Shown: positions 35,178-47,767, counted from the stretch's first letter. The stretch: DNA of 64,000 nucleotides from Roseicyclus marinus (GCF_036322625.1 NZ_AP027266.1:3103001-3167000), one strand, 5' to 3'. Numbers and translations are program-made. Notes: generated from the letters alone by a model not told the origin.

Positions 35178-35253
35178 GTTCCCGATGTAGGCAGGCCCAC
35201 CCGGCTTGTCGAGGCGGGAGGTTTGCGGCGGATCACGAGAAGGACGGGTGGCC

Positions 35254-36255
35254 ATGAGCCTCGACACTGCTGCAACCCAGCCGCATGAACGGATGCAGGC
35301 CGCGCTGGCCGATGATCTGGAGGCGGTCAACCTGCTGATCCGCGACCGGATGGCATCGGAACATGCCCCCCGCATCCCCGAAGTGACCGCCCATCTGGTC
35401 GAGGCCGGCGGCAAGCGCGTGCGCCCGATGCTGACGCTCGCCGCCGCCCGCCTGTGCGGCTACGAGGGGGAGGCGCACCGCAAGCTCGCCGCAACGGTGG
35501 AATTCATCCATACCGCGACGCTTCTGCATGACGACGTGGTCGACGAGAGCCAGAAACGGCGCGGGCGGCCCACGGCCAACCTGCTCTGGGACAACAAATC
35601 CAGCGTTCTGGTGGGCGATTACCTCTTCGCGCGGTCGTTCCAGTTGATGGTCGAAACCGGGAACCTCCGGGTTCTGAACATCCTGTCCAACGCGGCAGCG
35701 GTGATCGCCGAGGGCGAGGTGCTGCAGCTGACGGCGGCGATGAACCTGTCCACAACCGAGGACATCTACCTGCAGGTGATCCGCGGCAAGACCGCCGCCC
35801 TGTTCCGCGCCGCCTGCGAGGTGGGCGGCGTGATCGCCGAACGGCCCGAGCCGATGATCGAAGGCTTGGCCACCTATGGCGACGGTCTGGGCATCGCCTT
35901 TCAGATGGCCGATGACCTGCTCGACTGGGGTGGCAGCAGCGGGGCCATCGGCAAGAACACCGGCGATGATTTCCGCGAGCGCAAGCTGACGCTGCCGGTA
36001 ATCCGGGCCGTGGCGCGGGCCGATGCGACCGAACGCGCCTTCTGGGAACGGACGATCGAAAAGGGCGATCAGCGCGACGGCGATCTGGAACAGGCGATGG
36101 ACTTGTTGCGCCGCCACGGCACGCTCGAGGAAACGCGCGCCGAAGCGATGGGTTGGTCCGCGCGCGCCCGCGATGCGCTGGCGGTTCTGCCCGACCATCC
36201 CCTGCGCGACATGATGGCCGATCTGGCCGATTACGTGGTCGCGCGCCTTACCTGA
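35254..36255 (+). CDS. ispB: Long-chain polyprenyl diphosphate synthase (ubiquinone side chain)
   Basis: A 333-residue trans-prenyltransferase with the two Asp-rich motifs DDVVD (93-97) and DDLLD (220-224) and GGKRVRPML near 52-60. Small residues before the first motif (Ala88, Leu90) allow a long chain product. It makes the octa- to decaprenyl tail of ubiquinone; alphaproteobacteria of this kind usually have ubiquinone-10. The ATG at 35254 is chosen over an upstream Met with non-conserved residues. Its end overlaps the convergent ispE by 8 bases. Confidence 0.92.
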   Translation: MSLDTAATQPHERMQAALADDLEAVNLLIRDRMASEHAPRIPEVTAHLVEAGGKRVRPMLTLAAARLCGYEGEAHRKLAATVEFIHTATLLHDDVVDESQKRRGRPTANLLWDNKSSVLVGDYLFARSFQLMVETGNLRVLNILSNAAAVIAEGEVLQLTAAMNLSTTEDIYLQVIRGKTAALFRAACEVGGVIAERPEPMIEGLATYGDGLGIAFQMADDLLDWGGSSGAIGKNTGDDFRERKLTLPVIRAVARADATERAFWERTIEKGDQRDGDLEQAMDLLRRHGTLEETRAEAMGWSARARDALAVLPDHPLRDMMADLADYVVARLT

Positions 36256-37090
36256 CGCCCAGAACCGGCGCGGCCACGCTCCACCAATCGGGCTGATCGG
36301 CGGCGATGGCGGCGGCGGCATCGCGCGCCGGGAATTCCTCCGCGAATAGCGCGAAACAGGTCGCGCCCGACCCCGACATCCGCGCCAACAGGCAGCCGGG
36401 CCGCGCGTTCAGCCGGTCGATCACGCGCCCGATCTCGGGCTGGATGGCGCGGGCGGGCGGCTCCAGATCGTTCCGCGTCCGGCACAGCCAATCGACAAGC
36501 GCCACGGCATCGGGCCAGCCTTCTGCAGGCAGCTCCGGCAGGGGCGGGTTGTCGGCGCGCGCCAGCGCCTTGAACACCGATCCGGTCGGAACCTCGACGC
36601 CGGGATTGACCAGCACGATCCAGAGCGGCGGCAGATCCGGCAGGGGGGTGATCTCTTCCCCGATCCCGGCCATGCGCGCAGGAGCGCCAAAGGCACAAAC
36701 CGGCACATCCGCCCCCAGCGACAGGATCGCTGCCGCATCGGGCATCGGTTGGGCCCAGAATTCCGCCAGCCCCCTGAGCGTCGTGGCCGCATCCGACGAA
36801 CCGCCGCCGATCCCGCCCGCATGGGGCAGATGCTTGTCGAGCGTGATCGCCGCCCCCTGCCCCGGCGGGAACAATTCGGCCGCCTGCCAGATCAGGTTGC
36901 GCCGGTCGGTCGGCACGCCACCCGCGCGCGGCCCCGTGACCGTCAGCGACAGATCGGCCGAGGGCGCAAGCGTGATCGTGTCGCCGTGATCGGCAAAGAC
37001 CACGATACTGTCGAGCAGGTGATAGCCATCGTCGCGGCGTCCGGTGACATGCAGCGCAAGATTGACCTTGGCGGGGGCCAGCAACCTCAC
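36248..37090 (-). CDS. ispE: 4-diphosphocytidyl-2-C-methyl-D-erythritol kinase
   Basis: A 280-residue GHMP kinase. The start [23 protein letters not shown] and the ATP loop [19 protein letters not shown] are typical IspE features. It phosphorylates an intermediate of the non-mevalonate isoprenoid pathway. The GTG start at 37090 overlaps the stop of the TPR gene by 4 bases (GTGA). Next to a prenyl synthase, so two isoprenoid genes lie end to end. Confidence 0.94.
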   Translation of the reverse strand: MRLLAPAKVNLALHVTGRRDDGYHLLDSIVVFADHGDTITLAPSADLSLTVTGPRAGGVPTDRRNLIWQAAELFPPGQGAAITLDKHLPHAGGIGGGSSDAATTLRGLAEFWAQPMPDAAAILSLGADVPVCAFGAPARMAGIGEEITPLPDLPPLWIVLVNPGVEVPTGSVFKALARADNPPLPELPAEGWPDAVALVDWLCRTRNDLEPPARAIQPEIGRVIDRLNARPGCLLARMSGSGATCFALFAEEFPARDAAAAIAADQPDWWSVAAPVLGVR

Positions 37091-38796
37091 TGCGTTTCGC
37101 CCACGCCGCCCTCTTCGACCAGCACGGCATCGAGCCCGATCTCGAGCTTGCGGCGGATGCGCAGGGCGTCGGTGTCCTCGGGGTCGAAACTGAGCGCGCG
37201 TTCCCATTGGAACCGCGCCTCGCGGCGGCGACCCACCATCCAGTAGACATCGCCCAGATGGTCATTGATGATCGGATCATTGGGCAAAAGCGCCACGGCG
37301 CGTTCCATCGGCGCCACGGCTTCGTCAAAGCGGCCAAGCCGGTACAGCACCCAGCCCAGGCTGTCGACGATATAGCCCGAATCCGGATCGCCCTCGACCG
37401 CGCGTTCGATCATGGAAAGCGCCTCGTCCAGGTTGCGGCGCTGTTCCACCAGCGAATAGCCCAGGTTGTTCAGCACCTGCGGCTGCTCGGGGTTCAGGAC
37501 AAGGGCCTGCCGGAAATCGGCCTCCGAGGCGTCGAAATCATCCAGCGCCTCGTGGCAGATGCCGCGCGCAAAATAGAGAAACCAGTTGCGGCGCTGGGTG
37601 ATGTCGACGGAATCGAGCGCCGCCGTATAGGCCGTGACCGCGTCGGCGCAGCGGTCGGTGCGGCGATAGGCATCGCCCAGCGCCGCCTGGACGGAGGCAA
37701 GCCCACCATGATCGGCAGCCAGGGCGCGCAGAACCTCGACCGCGTCATCGGGCCTGCCATCATCGAAAATGGCATCGGCGCGGCCAAGCTGCGCCTCGAC
37801 ATATTGCGGGTCGTCGCCCGGCACCTCGGCAAAGGCATCGGCGGCCAGCGCGTATTGCTGCGCCTCGCTCAACAGCTGGCCCGCCAGGATCAGCGCCTCG
37901 GTATGGGCGGGGTCGATGCCATGGGCGGCGCGGGTATAGAGCAGCGGCAGGGTGGTGGACCCGGCATCGCGCCCCATCGCCTGGGCGATGGAATAGAACA
38001 CCTCCGCCAGACCTTCACGGGCGGTGGTGATGAAGCTGTAGGGCGGCGTGCCGACCTGCGACGCGATCCGCTCGCGCAGCGCGACAAGGCCGGGATCGGG
38101 CACGCTGTTGGTGAAGAAATCCAGCAATTCCAGCGCATCATCGGCGCGGTCAAGCTGCACCAGAACCTCGGCCCGCGCCCGCAGCGAGCGTTCGGTCACC
38201 GAAAGCGCGCCGAATTCATCACCCGAGAAAATCGCATCCGCCCCTTCGAAATCGCCCACGGCGGCGCGCGCAAGGGCCAGATGGGTCAGGGCGATATCGG
38301 CCAGCCCGTCATCGCGCGCGATCTCCTGAAAGGCGGCGGTGGCGCGGCGCATGTCCCCCTCGCCCAGCGCGATCCAGCCCAGCGCCAGCCCGTCGACGAA
38401 TAGCCCCGCGCCCTGTCCGGCCTCGATCGCGGCACGGGCGGCGACAAGATCATTCTCGGCCAGGCGCTGCACCATGCGCACGAGATTGACCATGTCCGAG
38501 CTTTCCTCGGCCGGGTCGATCATGTCGGCGATGGTTTCGGCCCGCCCCCATTGGCCCAGCGCCGCATTGGCGAAAATCGCATTGCCGATCAGGAATGCAT
38601 TGCCCGGATCAGCGGCCAGCGCGGTTTCGAAATAGACGGCGGCGGCGCGGTGATTGCCGTCCATGACAGCGGCCCGCGCGGCCAGGTAGGCCCCGGCCAA
38701 TCCTTGGCCCGGCGCTTGGCCCTGCGCTTGGGCCGTGGCGGGGGAAAACGCGCCGAGGGCCGCCACGGCGGACAGGATCAGCAGGGGGCGGCGCAT
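37087..38796 (-). CDS. Exported tetratricopeptide-repeat protein
   Basis: A 569-residue protein with a signal peptide ([20 protein letters not shown]) and about ten TPR units, clearest in the last 250 residues (for example [20 protein letters not shown] and [20 protein letters not shown]). Such proteins act as periplasmic scaffolds. The gene always seems to precede ispE in related genomes as far as I recall, but the reason is unknown. The Met at 38796 begins the signal peptide. Confidence 0.88.
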   Translation of the reverse strand: MRRPLLILSAVAALGAFSPATAQAQGQAPGQGLAGAYLAARAAVMDGNHRAAAVYFETALAADPGNAFLIGNAIFANAALGQWGRAETIADMIDPAEESSDMVNLVRMVQRLAENDLVAARAAIEAGQGAGLFVDGLALGWIALGEGDMRRATAAFQEIARDDGLADIALTHLALARAAVGDFEGADAIFSGDEFGALSVTERSLRARAEVLVQLDRADDALELLDFFTNSVPDPGLVALRERIASQVGTPPYSFITTAREGLAEVFYSIAQAMGRDAGSTTLPLLYTRAAHGIDPAHTEALILAGQLLSEAQQYALAADAFAEVPGDDPQYVEAQLGRADAIFDDGRPDDAVEVLRALAADHGGLASVQAALGDAYRRTDRCADAVTAYTAALDSVDITQRRNWFLYFARGICHEALDDFDASEADFRQALVLNPEQPQVLNNLGYSLVEQRRNLDEALSMIERAVEGDPDSGYIVDSLGWVLYRLGRFDEAVAPMERAVALLPNDPIINDHLGDVYWMVGRRREARFQWERALSFDPEDTDALRIRRKLEIGLDAVLVEEGGVGETQ

Positions 38797-38884
38797 GGTT
38801 GGTCTCCTCCGGTTCGGGCAAAGACTAGGGCGCTGCAACCCCAAGGGCAATGCGCAGCACCTGCCCGACCGCGCGGTTTCGCGA

Positions 38885-40537
<1,653 letters not shown>

Positions 40538-40914
40538 GATGGCTCCCCTGGCTTTCCGGCGGACCGCTTGGGCGGCTTTTCGCGCAACATTGTTTCGTGC
40601 CTGCGTAGGCAAGTGCAAGGCGCGGGTCAATCGTGACGCGGCATCACGGTGTCGCAGGAGGATCGGACCCGACAGGCCCGATGCAGGCCCCCCACCCCGG
40701 CACGGGGATCACGCCCGTGCAAAATCCTTTGCGCGATGCGCCAGCTGATGCAAACTGATCGCGGATCATCGCAGGCCGCAGAACGGCGACGGATCGCGCC
40801 TTGGCTTTTCCCGCATCCGGGCCGCCGCGATCCCGGACGGGATCGTGCAAAACGCGATATCCATATGCGCGTGATGCTTTCGCATTCGCCGACCCTGGAC
40901 AAAGGAGTGCCGGA
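40538..40914. other. Non-coding stretch between divergent genes
   Basis: 377 bases between ETF-QO and the small lipoprotein gene, transcribed apart, so promoters for both are expected. I find no convincing coding frame on either strand, no tRNA and no strong terminator. Short dyads such as CACGGGGATCACGCCCGTG near 40696 are seen, not clearly significant. Confidence 0.5.
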
Positions 40915-41235
40915 ATGTCGAAGCTTTTGAACCTCACCGCCACGGCGGCGGCGCTGGCGATGCTGGCAGGCTGCGTCGAAACCCCAGGCCCGGCCCGGAT
41001 GCCCGCGGCCCCTGCTGGCAACGCCCCTGAAGAGGCGGGGCGCGCGGCCTGCCTCAGGGATGTGCGCGCCGTGACCGCCAACCCCGAGGCCGTGGTGCTC
41101 GGCTCCAGCTTCTCCGAAGCGGGCACCGAGGTGATCATCGGCGTCGGCCCGACGCAGGCCCGCTGGCGCTGCATCGCCTACCGCGATGGCACCACGGCCG
41201 ATATCATGTCGCTGACCGACGAAGGCTATCTCTGA
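40915..41235 (+). CDS. Small lipoprotein, unknown function
   Basis: A 106-residue protein with a lipoprotein signal (LTATAAALAMLAGC, Cys21 in the mature N-terminus) and a short domain with two further Cys (about residues 44 and 79) that could form a disulfide: RAACLRDVRAVTANPEAVVL and ARWRCIAYRDGTTADIMSL. The domain resembles short secreted DUF-type proteins, but I do not name it. AAAGGAG lies before the ATG. Confidence 0.8.
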   Translation: MSKLLNLTATAAALAMLAGCVETPGPARMPAAPAGNAPEEAGRAACLRDVRAVTANPEAVVLGSSFSEAGTEVIIGVGPTQARWRCIAYRDGTTADIMSLTDEGYL

Positions 41236-41321
41236 CCGCGGTTGCCCGAGCGGAAGATGTGGCAGCGCGGCGGCGCATGACCTAGGTAGGTCACAAGGCA
41301 CAGCCGCTGCGGAGATCCATC

Positions 41322-41627
41322 ATGCGCTACGTCTATCTCATCCTCGTCATCGTCGGCGCGATCCTGCCCTGGACGTATTTCTACGCGTGGTTTTCCGAAC
41401 ATGGCTGGGCGCTCGGGCCGATGATCGACGCCTGGTGGGTGAACGACGCCACCAGCGCGCTCGTCTATGACCTGACCATCGCCGCCGTCGCGCTGACGCT
41501 CTGGGCCCTGGTCGAGGTGGTGCGCGGCGACCGGTGGTTCCTGCTCGTCATCCCTGCGACCTTCGGGATCGGGGTGAGCTGCGGCCTGCCGCTTGCGCTG
41601 TTCCTCAAGGCGCGGCGCGAGGGGTGA
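41322..41627 (+). CDS. DUF2834 membrane protein
   Basis: A 101-residue protein with three membrane helices and the motif GAILPWTYFYAWFSEHGW near the N-terminus, typical of DUF2834. Function unknown. The stop overlaps the REP-like repeat. Confidence 0.85.
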   Translation: MRYVYLILVIVGAILPWTYFYAWFSEHGWALGPMIDAWWVNDATSALVYDLTIAAVALTLWALVEVVRGDRWFLLVIPATFGIGVSCGLPLALFLKARREG

Positions 41628-41692
41628 GGGTGGGCAATCTGCCCACCCTGTAAATGCCCGAACCTCAAGGTGGGCAGATTGCCCACCCTACG
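41627..41692. repeat. REP-like repeat pair in inverted orientation
   Basis: AGGGTGGGCAATCTGCCCAC at 41627 and, 20 bases on, GGTGGGCAGATTGCCCACCC (41669-41688), which is the reverse complement of the first. Both contain the 13-base core GGCAATCTGCCCA found near 1107 and 1129. Between convergent genes (DUF2834 and quinone oxidoreductase). A BIME-like pair. Confidence 0.8.
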
Positions 41693-41707
41693 GGTCAGAC
41701 CACCCCG

Positions 41708-42682
41708 TCACGGGATCAGGACCGTCTGCCCCGTCGTCTTGCGCCCTTCGAGCGCGCGATGCGCCTCGGCCACGTCGGCCAAGGGATAGCGCTGCTCGAT
41801 CGTGATCTTCACCTCCCCCGACGCGACCTTGTCGAACAGCTGCCGCGCCATCGCCTGGCAGGTGTCATGCTCCGCGATATGCGTGAACAAGGTCGGCCTC
41901 GTGATCTTGAGCGACCCCTTGGCCCCGAGCGTGGCTAGGTTGAAGGGCGGCACCGGGCCCGAGGCATTGCCAAAGGAAATCATCATCCCCAGGGGCCTCA
42001 GACAATCCAGCGACCCCTCGAACGTATCCTTGCCCACGGCATCCATCACCACATCCACACCCTTGCCGCCCGTCAGGTCGCGCACCTGCGCCACCCAATC
42101 CGCATCGCGGTAGTTGATGCAGGCATCCGCCCCGTGATCGAGCGCCAGCTGGCATTTCTCGGGCGAACCCGCCGTGCCGATCAGCCGGATGCCCATGGAT
42201 TTCGCCCATTGGCAGGCAATCAGGCCCACACCCCCCGCCGCCGCATGGAACAGGACCGTATCGCCCTTGGCCAGCGGCGTGGTGCGATGGAACAGGTAGA
42301 CCACCGTCATGCCCTTGAGCATCATCGCCGCCCCTTCCTCGAAGGAAATGGCGTCGGGCAGCGGGCAGACCTGCGCGGCCTTCATCACGCGGGCCTCGCA
42401 ATAGGCACCGGGCGGGGCCGAGGCATAGGCGGCCCGATCCCCCACCTTCAGATGCGTCACACCCTCGCCCACGGCTTCGACGACGCCCGCGCCCTCCATC
42501 CCCATCGCATGGGGGAATTGCAGCGGGTACAGCCCCGTGCGCTGGTAGACATCGATGAAATTCAGCCCGCAGGCATGGTGACGGATGCGGATCTCGCCCG
42601 GTCCGGGCGCGCCCACCTCGCGGTCCACGATCTTGTAGGCGTCCGGTCCGCCCGGTTCTTCGATGATGACGGTCTTGGCCAT
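41708..42682 (-). CDS. Zinc-independent NADPH:quinone oxidoreductase (QOR family)
   Basis: A 324-residue medium-chain dehydrogenase/reductase. GLNFIDVYQRTGLYP is the QOR-type substrate region and AAAGGVGLIACQWAKSMG the NAD(P)-binding motif. No zinc ligands. It reduces quinones or enones one electron at a time; the real substrate is not clear. Start at 42682. Confidence 0.9.
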   Translation of the reverse strand: MAKTVIIEEPGGPDAYKIVDREVGAPGPGEIRIRHHACGLNFIDVYQRTGLYPLQFPHAMGMEGAGVVEAVGEGVTHLKVGDRAAYASAPPGAYCEARVMKAAQVCPLPDAISFEEGAAMMLKGMTVVYLFHRTTPLAKGDTVLFHAAAGGVGLIACQWAKSMGIRLIGTAGSPEKCQLALDHGADACINYRDADWVAQVRDLTGGKGVDVVMDAVGKDTFEGSLDCLRPLGMMISFGNASGPVPPFNLATLGAKGSLKITRPTLFTHIAEHDTCQAMARQLFDKVASGEVKITIEQRYPLADVAEAHRALEGRKTTGQTVLIP

Positions 42683-42804
42683 GTGCCATCTCCCCTGTTT
42701 CCCGGCGCGGAGCCTAGCGGGCCTGCGCGCGGCGCGCCACGCCTCTTTGATCGCGGCGCGGCCCGTGCTACCTGCCGCGCGGAACCGGCCAAGGGGCGCG
42801 TGCA

Positions 42805-44070
42805 ATGGACCATTTTCTTTACCGCAACGGCATCCTCCATGCCGAGGACGTGCCCCTGCCGCAGATCGCAGAGCAGGTCGGCACACCCTTCTACGTCTAT
42901 TCCTGCGCGACCCTGACGCGCCACTACCGCCTCTTCGAAGAGGCGCTGGCGGGCCTCGACCACCTTGTCTGCTTCGCAATGAAGTCGAATTCCAACCAGG
43001 CCGTGATCGCCCATCTGGCGGGTCTGGGCGCGGGCATGGACGTGGTCTCGGGCGGCGAATACCTGCGCGCCAAGGCGGCGGGCGTTCCGGGCGAGCGGAT
43101 CGTCTTTTCCGGCGTCGGCAAGACGCGGGACGAAATGCACATGGCGCTGACGGGCGGCATCCGGCAATTCAACGTCGAAAGCGAACCCGAATTGCTGGCC
43201 CTGTCCGAGGTTGCAAGCGCCCTTGGCGTCACCGCCCCCATCACGGTCCGGGTCAACCCCGATGTCGATGCCAAGACGCATGAGAAAATCGCCACCGGCA
43301 AATCCGAGAACAAGTTCGGCATCCCGATCGCCAAGGCGCCCGCCGTCTATGCCATGGCCGCAAAACTGCCGGGGATCGAGGTCGTGGGCATCGATGTCCA
43401 TATCGGCAGCCAGCTGACCGATCTGGAACCCTTCCGGCTGGCCTATGAAAAGGTCCGCGACCTGACCCTGCACCTCCGGGCCGAAGGGCATGACATCCGC
43501 CGCCTCGATCTGGGCGGGGGCCTTGGCATCCCCTACGAGCGCAACAACAGCGCACCGCCCCTGCCCACCGAATACGGCGCGCTCATCCGCGATGTGTTCC
43601 AGGACCTGGATGTCGAGGTCGAAATCGAACCGGGCCGGCTGATCTCGGGCAATGCCGGGCTGCTCGTCTCCTCCGTCATCTACGTGAAAGAGGGGGAAGG
43701 GCGCGATTTTCTGATCCTCGATGCCGCGATGAACGATCTGGTGCGGCCCGCGATGTATGGCGCTTGGCACGATATCGTGCCCGTCGTCGAACCCGCGCCG
43801 GGGCAGGACCAGCGCCCCTATGACGTGGTCGGCCCCGTCTGCGAGACCGGCGACACCTTCGCCAAGCAGCGGCAGATGCCGCCCGTATCCCCCGGCGATC
43901 TGGTCGCCTTTCGCAGCGCGGGGGCCTATGGCGCGGTCATGGCCAGCGAATACAACACGCGCCCCCTGATCCCCGAGGTTCTGGTGAAAGACGATCACAT
44001 GGCCGTCATTCGCGCGCGGCCCACATTTGACGAGATCATAAACCGGGATACAGTTCCCTCATGGGTGTAA
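42805..44070 (+). CDS. lysA: Diaminopimelate decarboxylase
   Basis: A 421-residue PLP enzyme. Lys60 in VCFAMKSNSN binds PLP; HIGSQLTDLEPF, GGGLGIPY and EPGRLISGNAG are family motifs, and CETGD near residue 347 is the active-site Cys region. It makes lysine from meso-diaminopimelate. Usually close to argH in relatives; here argH is 13 kb away on the other strand. A DUF4175 gene follows. Confidence 0.96.
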   Translation: MDHFLYRNGILHAEDVPLPQIAEQVGTPFYVYSCATLTRHYRLFEEALAGLDHLVCFAMKSNSNQAVIAHLAGLGAGMDVVSGGEYLRAKAAGVPGERIVFSGVGKTRDEMHMALTGGIRQFNVESEPELLALSEVASALGVTAPITVRVNPDVDAKTHEKIATGKSENKFGIPIAKAPAVYAMAAKLPGIEVVGIDVHIGSQLTDLEPFRLAYEKVRDLTLHLRAEGHDIRRLDLGGGLGIPYERNNSAPPLPTEYGALIRDVFQDLDVEVEIEPGRLISGNAGLLVSSVIYVKEGEGRDFLILDAAMNDLVRPAMYGAWHDIVPVVEPAPGQDQRPYDVVGPVCETGDTFAKQRQMPPVSPGDLVAFRSAGAYGAVMASEYNTRPLIPEVLVKDDHMAVIRARPTFDEIINRDTVPSWV

Positions 44071-44107
44071 GCCCGTGGGGGCGCATCCCGCGCCCGCGAA
44101 AGGGATC

Positions 44108-46675
44108 ATGACCGAACCCCAAGCCACCGAAAAGGTGCTGTCGCGCCTGATCTGGCCCCTGCGTCTGACGCGGGCGGGGATGGTGGCCGAACGCGTCACG
44201 CGCGCCTTCTGGCCGGTCTGGTCGGTGATGTTCGTGACCGTCGCGGCCTTTGCCTTCGGGATCGCGGGGCGGATGGGCCAGACCACGCTTTGGGCGGGGC
44301 TGGGTCTTGTCGGTCTCATCTTGGCCCTGCTGATCGCGCGCGCAGTGATGCGCTTTCGCATGCCGAGCCGCGCCGAAGCGATGGACAGGCTCGACCGCAC
44401 CCTGCCCGGCCGCCCGCTATCCGCCCTCCTGGACCACCCCGCCATGGGCGCCGGCGACCCGGCCACGCAATCGGTCTGGGCCGCGCATCTGCGCCGCATG
44501 GCCGACCGCGCCGCGACCGCCCGCGCGCCCGAACCCGACCTGCGCCTGTCGCGGCAGGACCCCTTTGCCCTGCGCTATGTCGCCGCCACCGCGCTGGCCA
44601 TGGCGCTTTTGTTCGGGACAATGGACCGCGTGGGCGAGATGGGCGAGGCGGTCAGCTTCGGCACCGGCCCTGCCATCGCCTCGGGCCCCAGCTGGGAAGG
44701 CTGGGTGGAACCCCCCGTCTATACCGGTCTGCCCTCCCTCTATCTGAACGAGATCTTTGCCGAGGGTTTCGAAACGCCCGTGGGCTCGCGCATCACCTTC
44801 CGCAGCTATGGCGAAGAGGGCAGCGTTTCGATCACCACCGATGTCGGCCCCCTGCCCAGCGATGCCGCCGATAGCTACGCGCAATCCGTGACCGTCGAAC
44901 GCTCGGGCGATTTCACCGTGAACGGCCCGATGGGGCGCAGCTGGTCCATCTCCGTCCTCCCCGATCAGGCCCCCGCCGTGGCACTTGACGGCGAGGTGGA
45001 GGGCGAGCCGCCCGGCCAGATGCAATTCAGCTTCACCGCGACCGATGATTACGGCGTCACCTCCGGCACCGCGACGATCCGGCTTGATGCCTCTGCCGCC
45101 GACAGGCGGTTTGGCCTCGGCGTCGAACCCGAACCGCGCGAGGCGCTGGTGCTCGACCTGCCCATGCCCTTCCGCGGCAGCCGCAGCGAATTCACCGAGG
45201 TCGTGCTCGAGGATCTGTCCCAGCACCCGTTCGCCAACCTGCCCGTCACGATGACCCTGACCGTCACCGATGCGGCGGGCCAGATCGGCACCATCGCCCA
45301 TGACGTGCCGCGCCTGCCGGGGCGGCGGTTTTTCGACCCTCTCGCCAATGCCGTGATCGAGATGCGGCGCGATCTGTTGTGGTCGCGCGAAAACGCCCCC
45401 CGCGCCGCCCAGATCCTGCGCGCGCTGACGCAATCGCCCGAACCGGGGCTGGATCAGGGCGTCTACCTGCAATTGCGCAGCGCGATCCGCCGCCTCGAAG
45501 CCGCGCCTGACATGATCTCCACCGACACCCGCGACCAGGTGGCCGAAATCCTGTGGAACGCCGCGATGGAGCTGGAGGTGGGCGATCTCGACGACGCGCT
45601 CGAACGCCTCCGGCAGGCGCAGGAACGCCTGTCCGAGGCGATGCGCCAGGGTGCCAGCGACGAGGAAATCGCCCAGCTGATGGACGAGTTGCGGCAGGCG
45701 ATGGACGATTACATGCAGCAGCTCGCCGAAAACGCCCAACCCGGCGAAGACCGCCCCGACGACGGCGGCGAGCGCATGGAAATGTCCATGTCCGACCTCG
45801 AAGAGATGATGCGCCGCATCGAGGAATTGATGCAGGAAGGCCGCATGGCCGAAGCCCAAGAGATGCTGAACGCCCTCCAGCAGATGCTCGAGAACATGGA
45901 AATGGTCCAGGGCGGCGAGGGCGGCGACGGCCCCCGCACCCCCGGCGAACAGGCGATGGAAGGGCTGCAGGACACGCTGCGCGACCAGCAGCAGCTGTCG
46001 GACGACGCCTTCCGCGAATTGCAGGACCGCCTGAACCCGGGCCGCCCGCAGCAGGGCCAGCCTCAGGGACAGGGCCAGCCCGGTCAGGAAACCCCCGAGG
46101 GGCAGGCGGAAAACGGCCAGCAACCCGGCACCCAGCAGGAGCCGGGCACAGGACAGGGCGGCGAAAACGGCGAGGGCATGACGCTCGCCGAGCGGCAAGA
46201 GGCGTTGCGCCGGATGCTCGAACAGCAGCAGGGCGGCCTTCCCGGCTCGGGCACCGAAGCGGGCGATGAGGCGTTGCGCCGTCTCGATGACGCCGCCCGC
46301 GCCATGGAAGAGGCCGAGGGCCTGCTCGAACAGGACGATCTGGCCGGCGCGCTCGACGCCCAATCCGAAGCGTTGGAGGCGCTGCGCGAAGGGATGACCG
46401 AACTGGGCCGCGCGCTGGCGCAGGACCAGGCCGGCGAGGACCCGGGCCAGGGCCTGGCCGATGGCAACATGGCCCCCGACCGCCCGCTCCAGGACCCGCT
46501 TGGCCGTCAGGCCGGCAATTCCGGTGCTTTCGGCTCGGACGAGGCGATGGCCGACCGCGAAGAAGCCTTCCGCCGCTCGCGCGAATTGCTCGATGAATTG
46601 CGCCGCCGCTCCGCCGAACAGGAACGCCCCGAACTCGAACGCGATTACCTGCGCCGCCTGCTCGACCAGTTCTGA
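44108..46675 (+). CDS. Large DUF4175 (TIGR02302-type) membrane protein
   Basis: An 855-residue protein. Three membrane helices lie in the first 180 residues (the last near ALRYVAATALAMALLFG), then periplasmic-looking Ig-like beta domains (200-430), a long Met/Glu/Gln-rich coiled coil (about 450-640), a Gln/Gly/Pro-rich low-complexity part (640-730), and a charged C-terminal helix ending ERPELERDYLRRLLDQF. This architecture is that of TIGR02302, of unknown function. Start at 44108 has AAAGGG upstream. It is downstream of lysA in many alphaproteobacteria. Confidence 0.88.
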   Translation: MTEPQATEKVLSRLIWPLRLTRAGMVAERVTRAFWPVWSVMFVTVAAFAFGIAGRMGQTTLWAGLGLVGLILALLIARAVMRFRMPSRAEAMDRLDRTLPGRPLSALLDHPAMGAGDPATQSVWAAHLRRMADRAATARAPEPDLRLSRQDPFALRYVAATALAMALLFGTMDRVGEMGEAVSFGTGPAIASGPSWEGWVEPPVYTGLPSLYLNEIFAEGFETPVGSRITFRSYGEEGSVSITTDVGPLPSDAADSYAQSVTVERSGDFTVNGPMGRSWSISVLPDQAPAVALDGEVEGEPPGQMQFSFTATDDYGVTSGTATIRLDASAADRRFGLGVEPEPREALVLDLPMPFRGSRSEFTEVVLEDLSQHPFANLPVTMTLTVTDAAGQIGTIAHDVPRLPGRRFFDPLANAVIEMRRDLLWSRENAPRAAQILRALTQSPEPGLDQGVYLQLRSAIRRLEAAPDMISTDTRDQVAEILWNAAMELEVGDLDDALERLRQAQERLSEAMRQGASDEEIAQLMDELRQAMDDYMQQLAENAQPGEDRPDDGGERMEMSMSDLEEMMRRIEELMQEGRMAEAQEMLNALQQMLENMEMVQGGEGGDGPRTPGEQAMEGLQDTLRDQQQLSDDAFRELQDRLNPGRPQQGQPQGQGQPGQETPEGQAENGQQPGTQQEPGTGQGGENGEGMTLAERQEALRRMLEQQQGGLPGSGTEAGDEALRRLDDAARAMEEAEGLLEQDDLAGALDAQSEALEALREGMTELGRALAQDQAGEDPGQGLADGNMAPDRPLQDPLGRQAGNSGAFGSDEAMADREEAFRRSRELLDELRRRSAEQERPELERDYLRRLLDQF

Positions 46676-46682
46676 CCCGGGA

Positions 46683-47582
46683 TCAGCCGCCCGGACCGTC
46701 CGCGGCCAGCCCCCGCGCAAGATCGTCCAGCCAGAACCGCGCGCCATCCACCGCCGCGACATAGGCCTCCATCGCAGGGGCAAGCTGGGGCAGGGTCGCC
46801 ACCAAGCTGTCGGCATTCACATAGGCCGCCACACCCCCCGCCGCGATGGCCAGGACCAGCAAGAACCCGATCCGCGTCCCCCGCCGACGGCGCGGCAGCG
46901 TGTCCAGCGTATCGACATCGCTGGCATCGGCATCATGGCGGGACCGGTCGCCGGTATCGCGCAGGGTCGAATTGATCTCTTCGATATCCGGGAACAGGTC
47001 GCGCGCCGAAACGGGCGCCGAAGCCCCCGCCACGGCGGGCGACATGTCGAACGCATCGGGGGCGGCATCGAGCTCGGCACGCTGTTTTGCGCGCGACGCA
47101 TCCTCGGGGCCTTCCTCCAGCGACATCTCGGACTGGGTTTCCACCGGGTCCGCCTCGGCCCGGCGCAAACGCGCCTCGCGCTCGGCCTCCGCTTCCAGGA
47201 TGCTGCGCAACTCGGGGTCAAGGCTCCGGCGGCGCGGCGCATTTGCCCCGGCCTCGATCCCCGGCGCAACCTCGGCCTCGGGCGCGCACTCGGGCGCGGC
47301 TTCGGCTGTCCCCTCCGGCTCCGGCCCGCCCGCCGGCGCTTGTGGCGCGGCGGCATCGACCGAAGGCGCAGGGGGCGGCGCACCCGCACCCGGCGGCCTG
47401 CGCGGCTGCACCGTGGCGGCCTTTGCCCCCTCCCCCGATGCGACGGGGGGCGGCTCCACCCGGCGGCCCGGTTGAAACCACGTGGTCGAGCAATTGGAAC
47501 ATTGCACATCCCGCCCCTCGGGCGGGATCATGCTGTCGGCGACCTCGTAGCGGGCGCTGCAATTGGGACAGGTCAGCCGCAT
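46683..47582 (-). CDS. MJ0042-type zinc-ribbon protein with C-terminal membrane helix
   Basis: A 299-residue protein. The N-terminus LTCPNCSARYEV and VQCSNCSTTWF make the zinc ribbon (C5-x2-C8 and C28-x2-C31). Then comes a long Pro/Ala/Glu-rich region (40-210), one membrane helix (GFLLVLAIAAGGVAAYV, about 239-255) and a short tail. Such proteins are common next to ftsEX in this group. Function unknown, perhaps a membrane-associated regulator. Divergent from ftsE. Confidence 0.85.
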   Translation of the reverse strand: MRLTCPNCSARYEVADSMIPPEGRDVQCSNCSTTWFQPGRRVEPPPVASGEGAKAATVQPRRPPGAGAPPPAPSVDAAAPQAPAGGPEPEGTAEAAPECAPEAEVAPGIEAGANAPRRRSLDPELRSILEAEAEREARLRRAEADPVETQSEMSLEEGPEDASRAKQRAELDAAPDAFDMSPAVAGASAPVSARDLFPDIEEINSTLRDTGDRSRHDADASDVDTLDTLPRRRRGTRIGFLLVLAIAAGGVAAYVNADSLVATLPQLAPAMEAYVAAVDGARFWLDDLARGLAADGPGG

Positions 47583-47767
47583 CCGTTCACCGTCACATCC
47601 TCAGAAACCGGCACGATCAGCCCAAGATACGGGCAAGCCACCATGCATTCATCACAGATGTTGTAGCAATCGCCTCGGGCCTTTCCAAGGGTTTCAACCG
47701 GCCCGATTGCAACCGCGCCCCATCCGTTGCAAGACAGGGCGTCGGGTTGCTTGAAGAGGTACCATCC

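Noticed and set aside
44417-46816. A minus-strand open frame of about 799 codons opposite the DUF4175 gene
   Set aside because: Same kind of antisense shadow; no motif or ribosome site, while the plus-strand protein has membrane helices and coiled coil.
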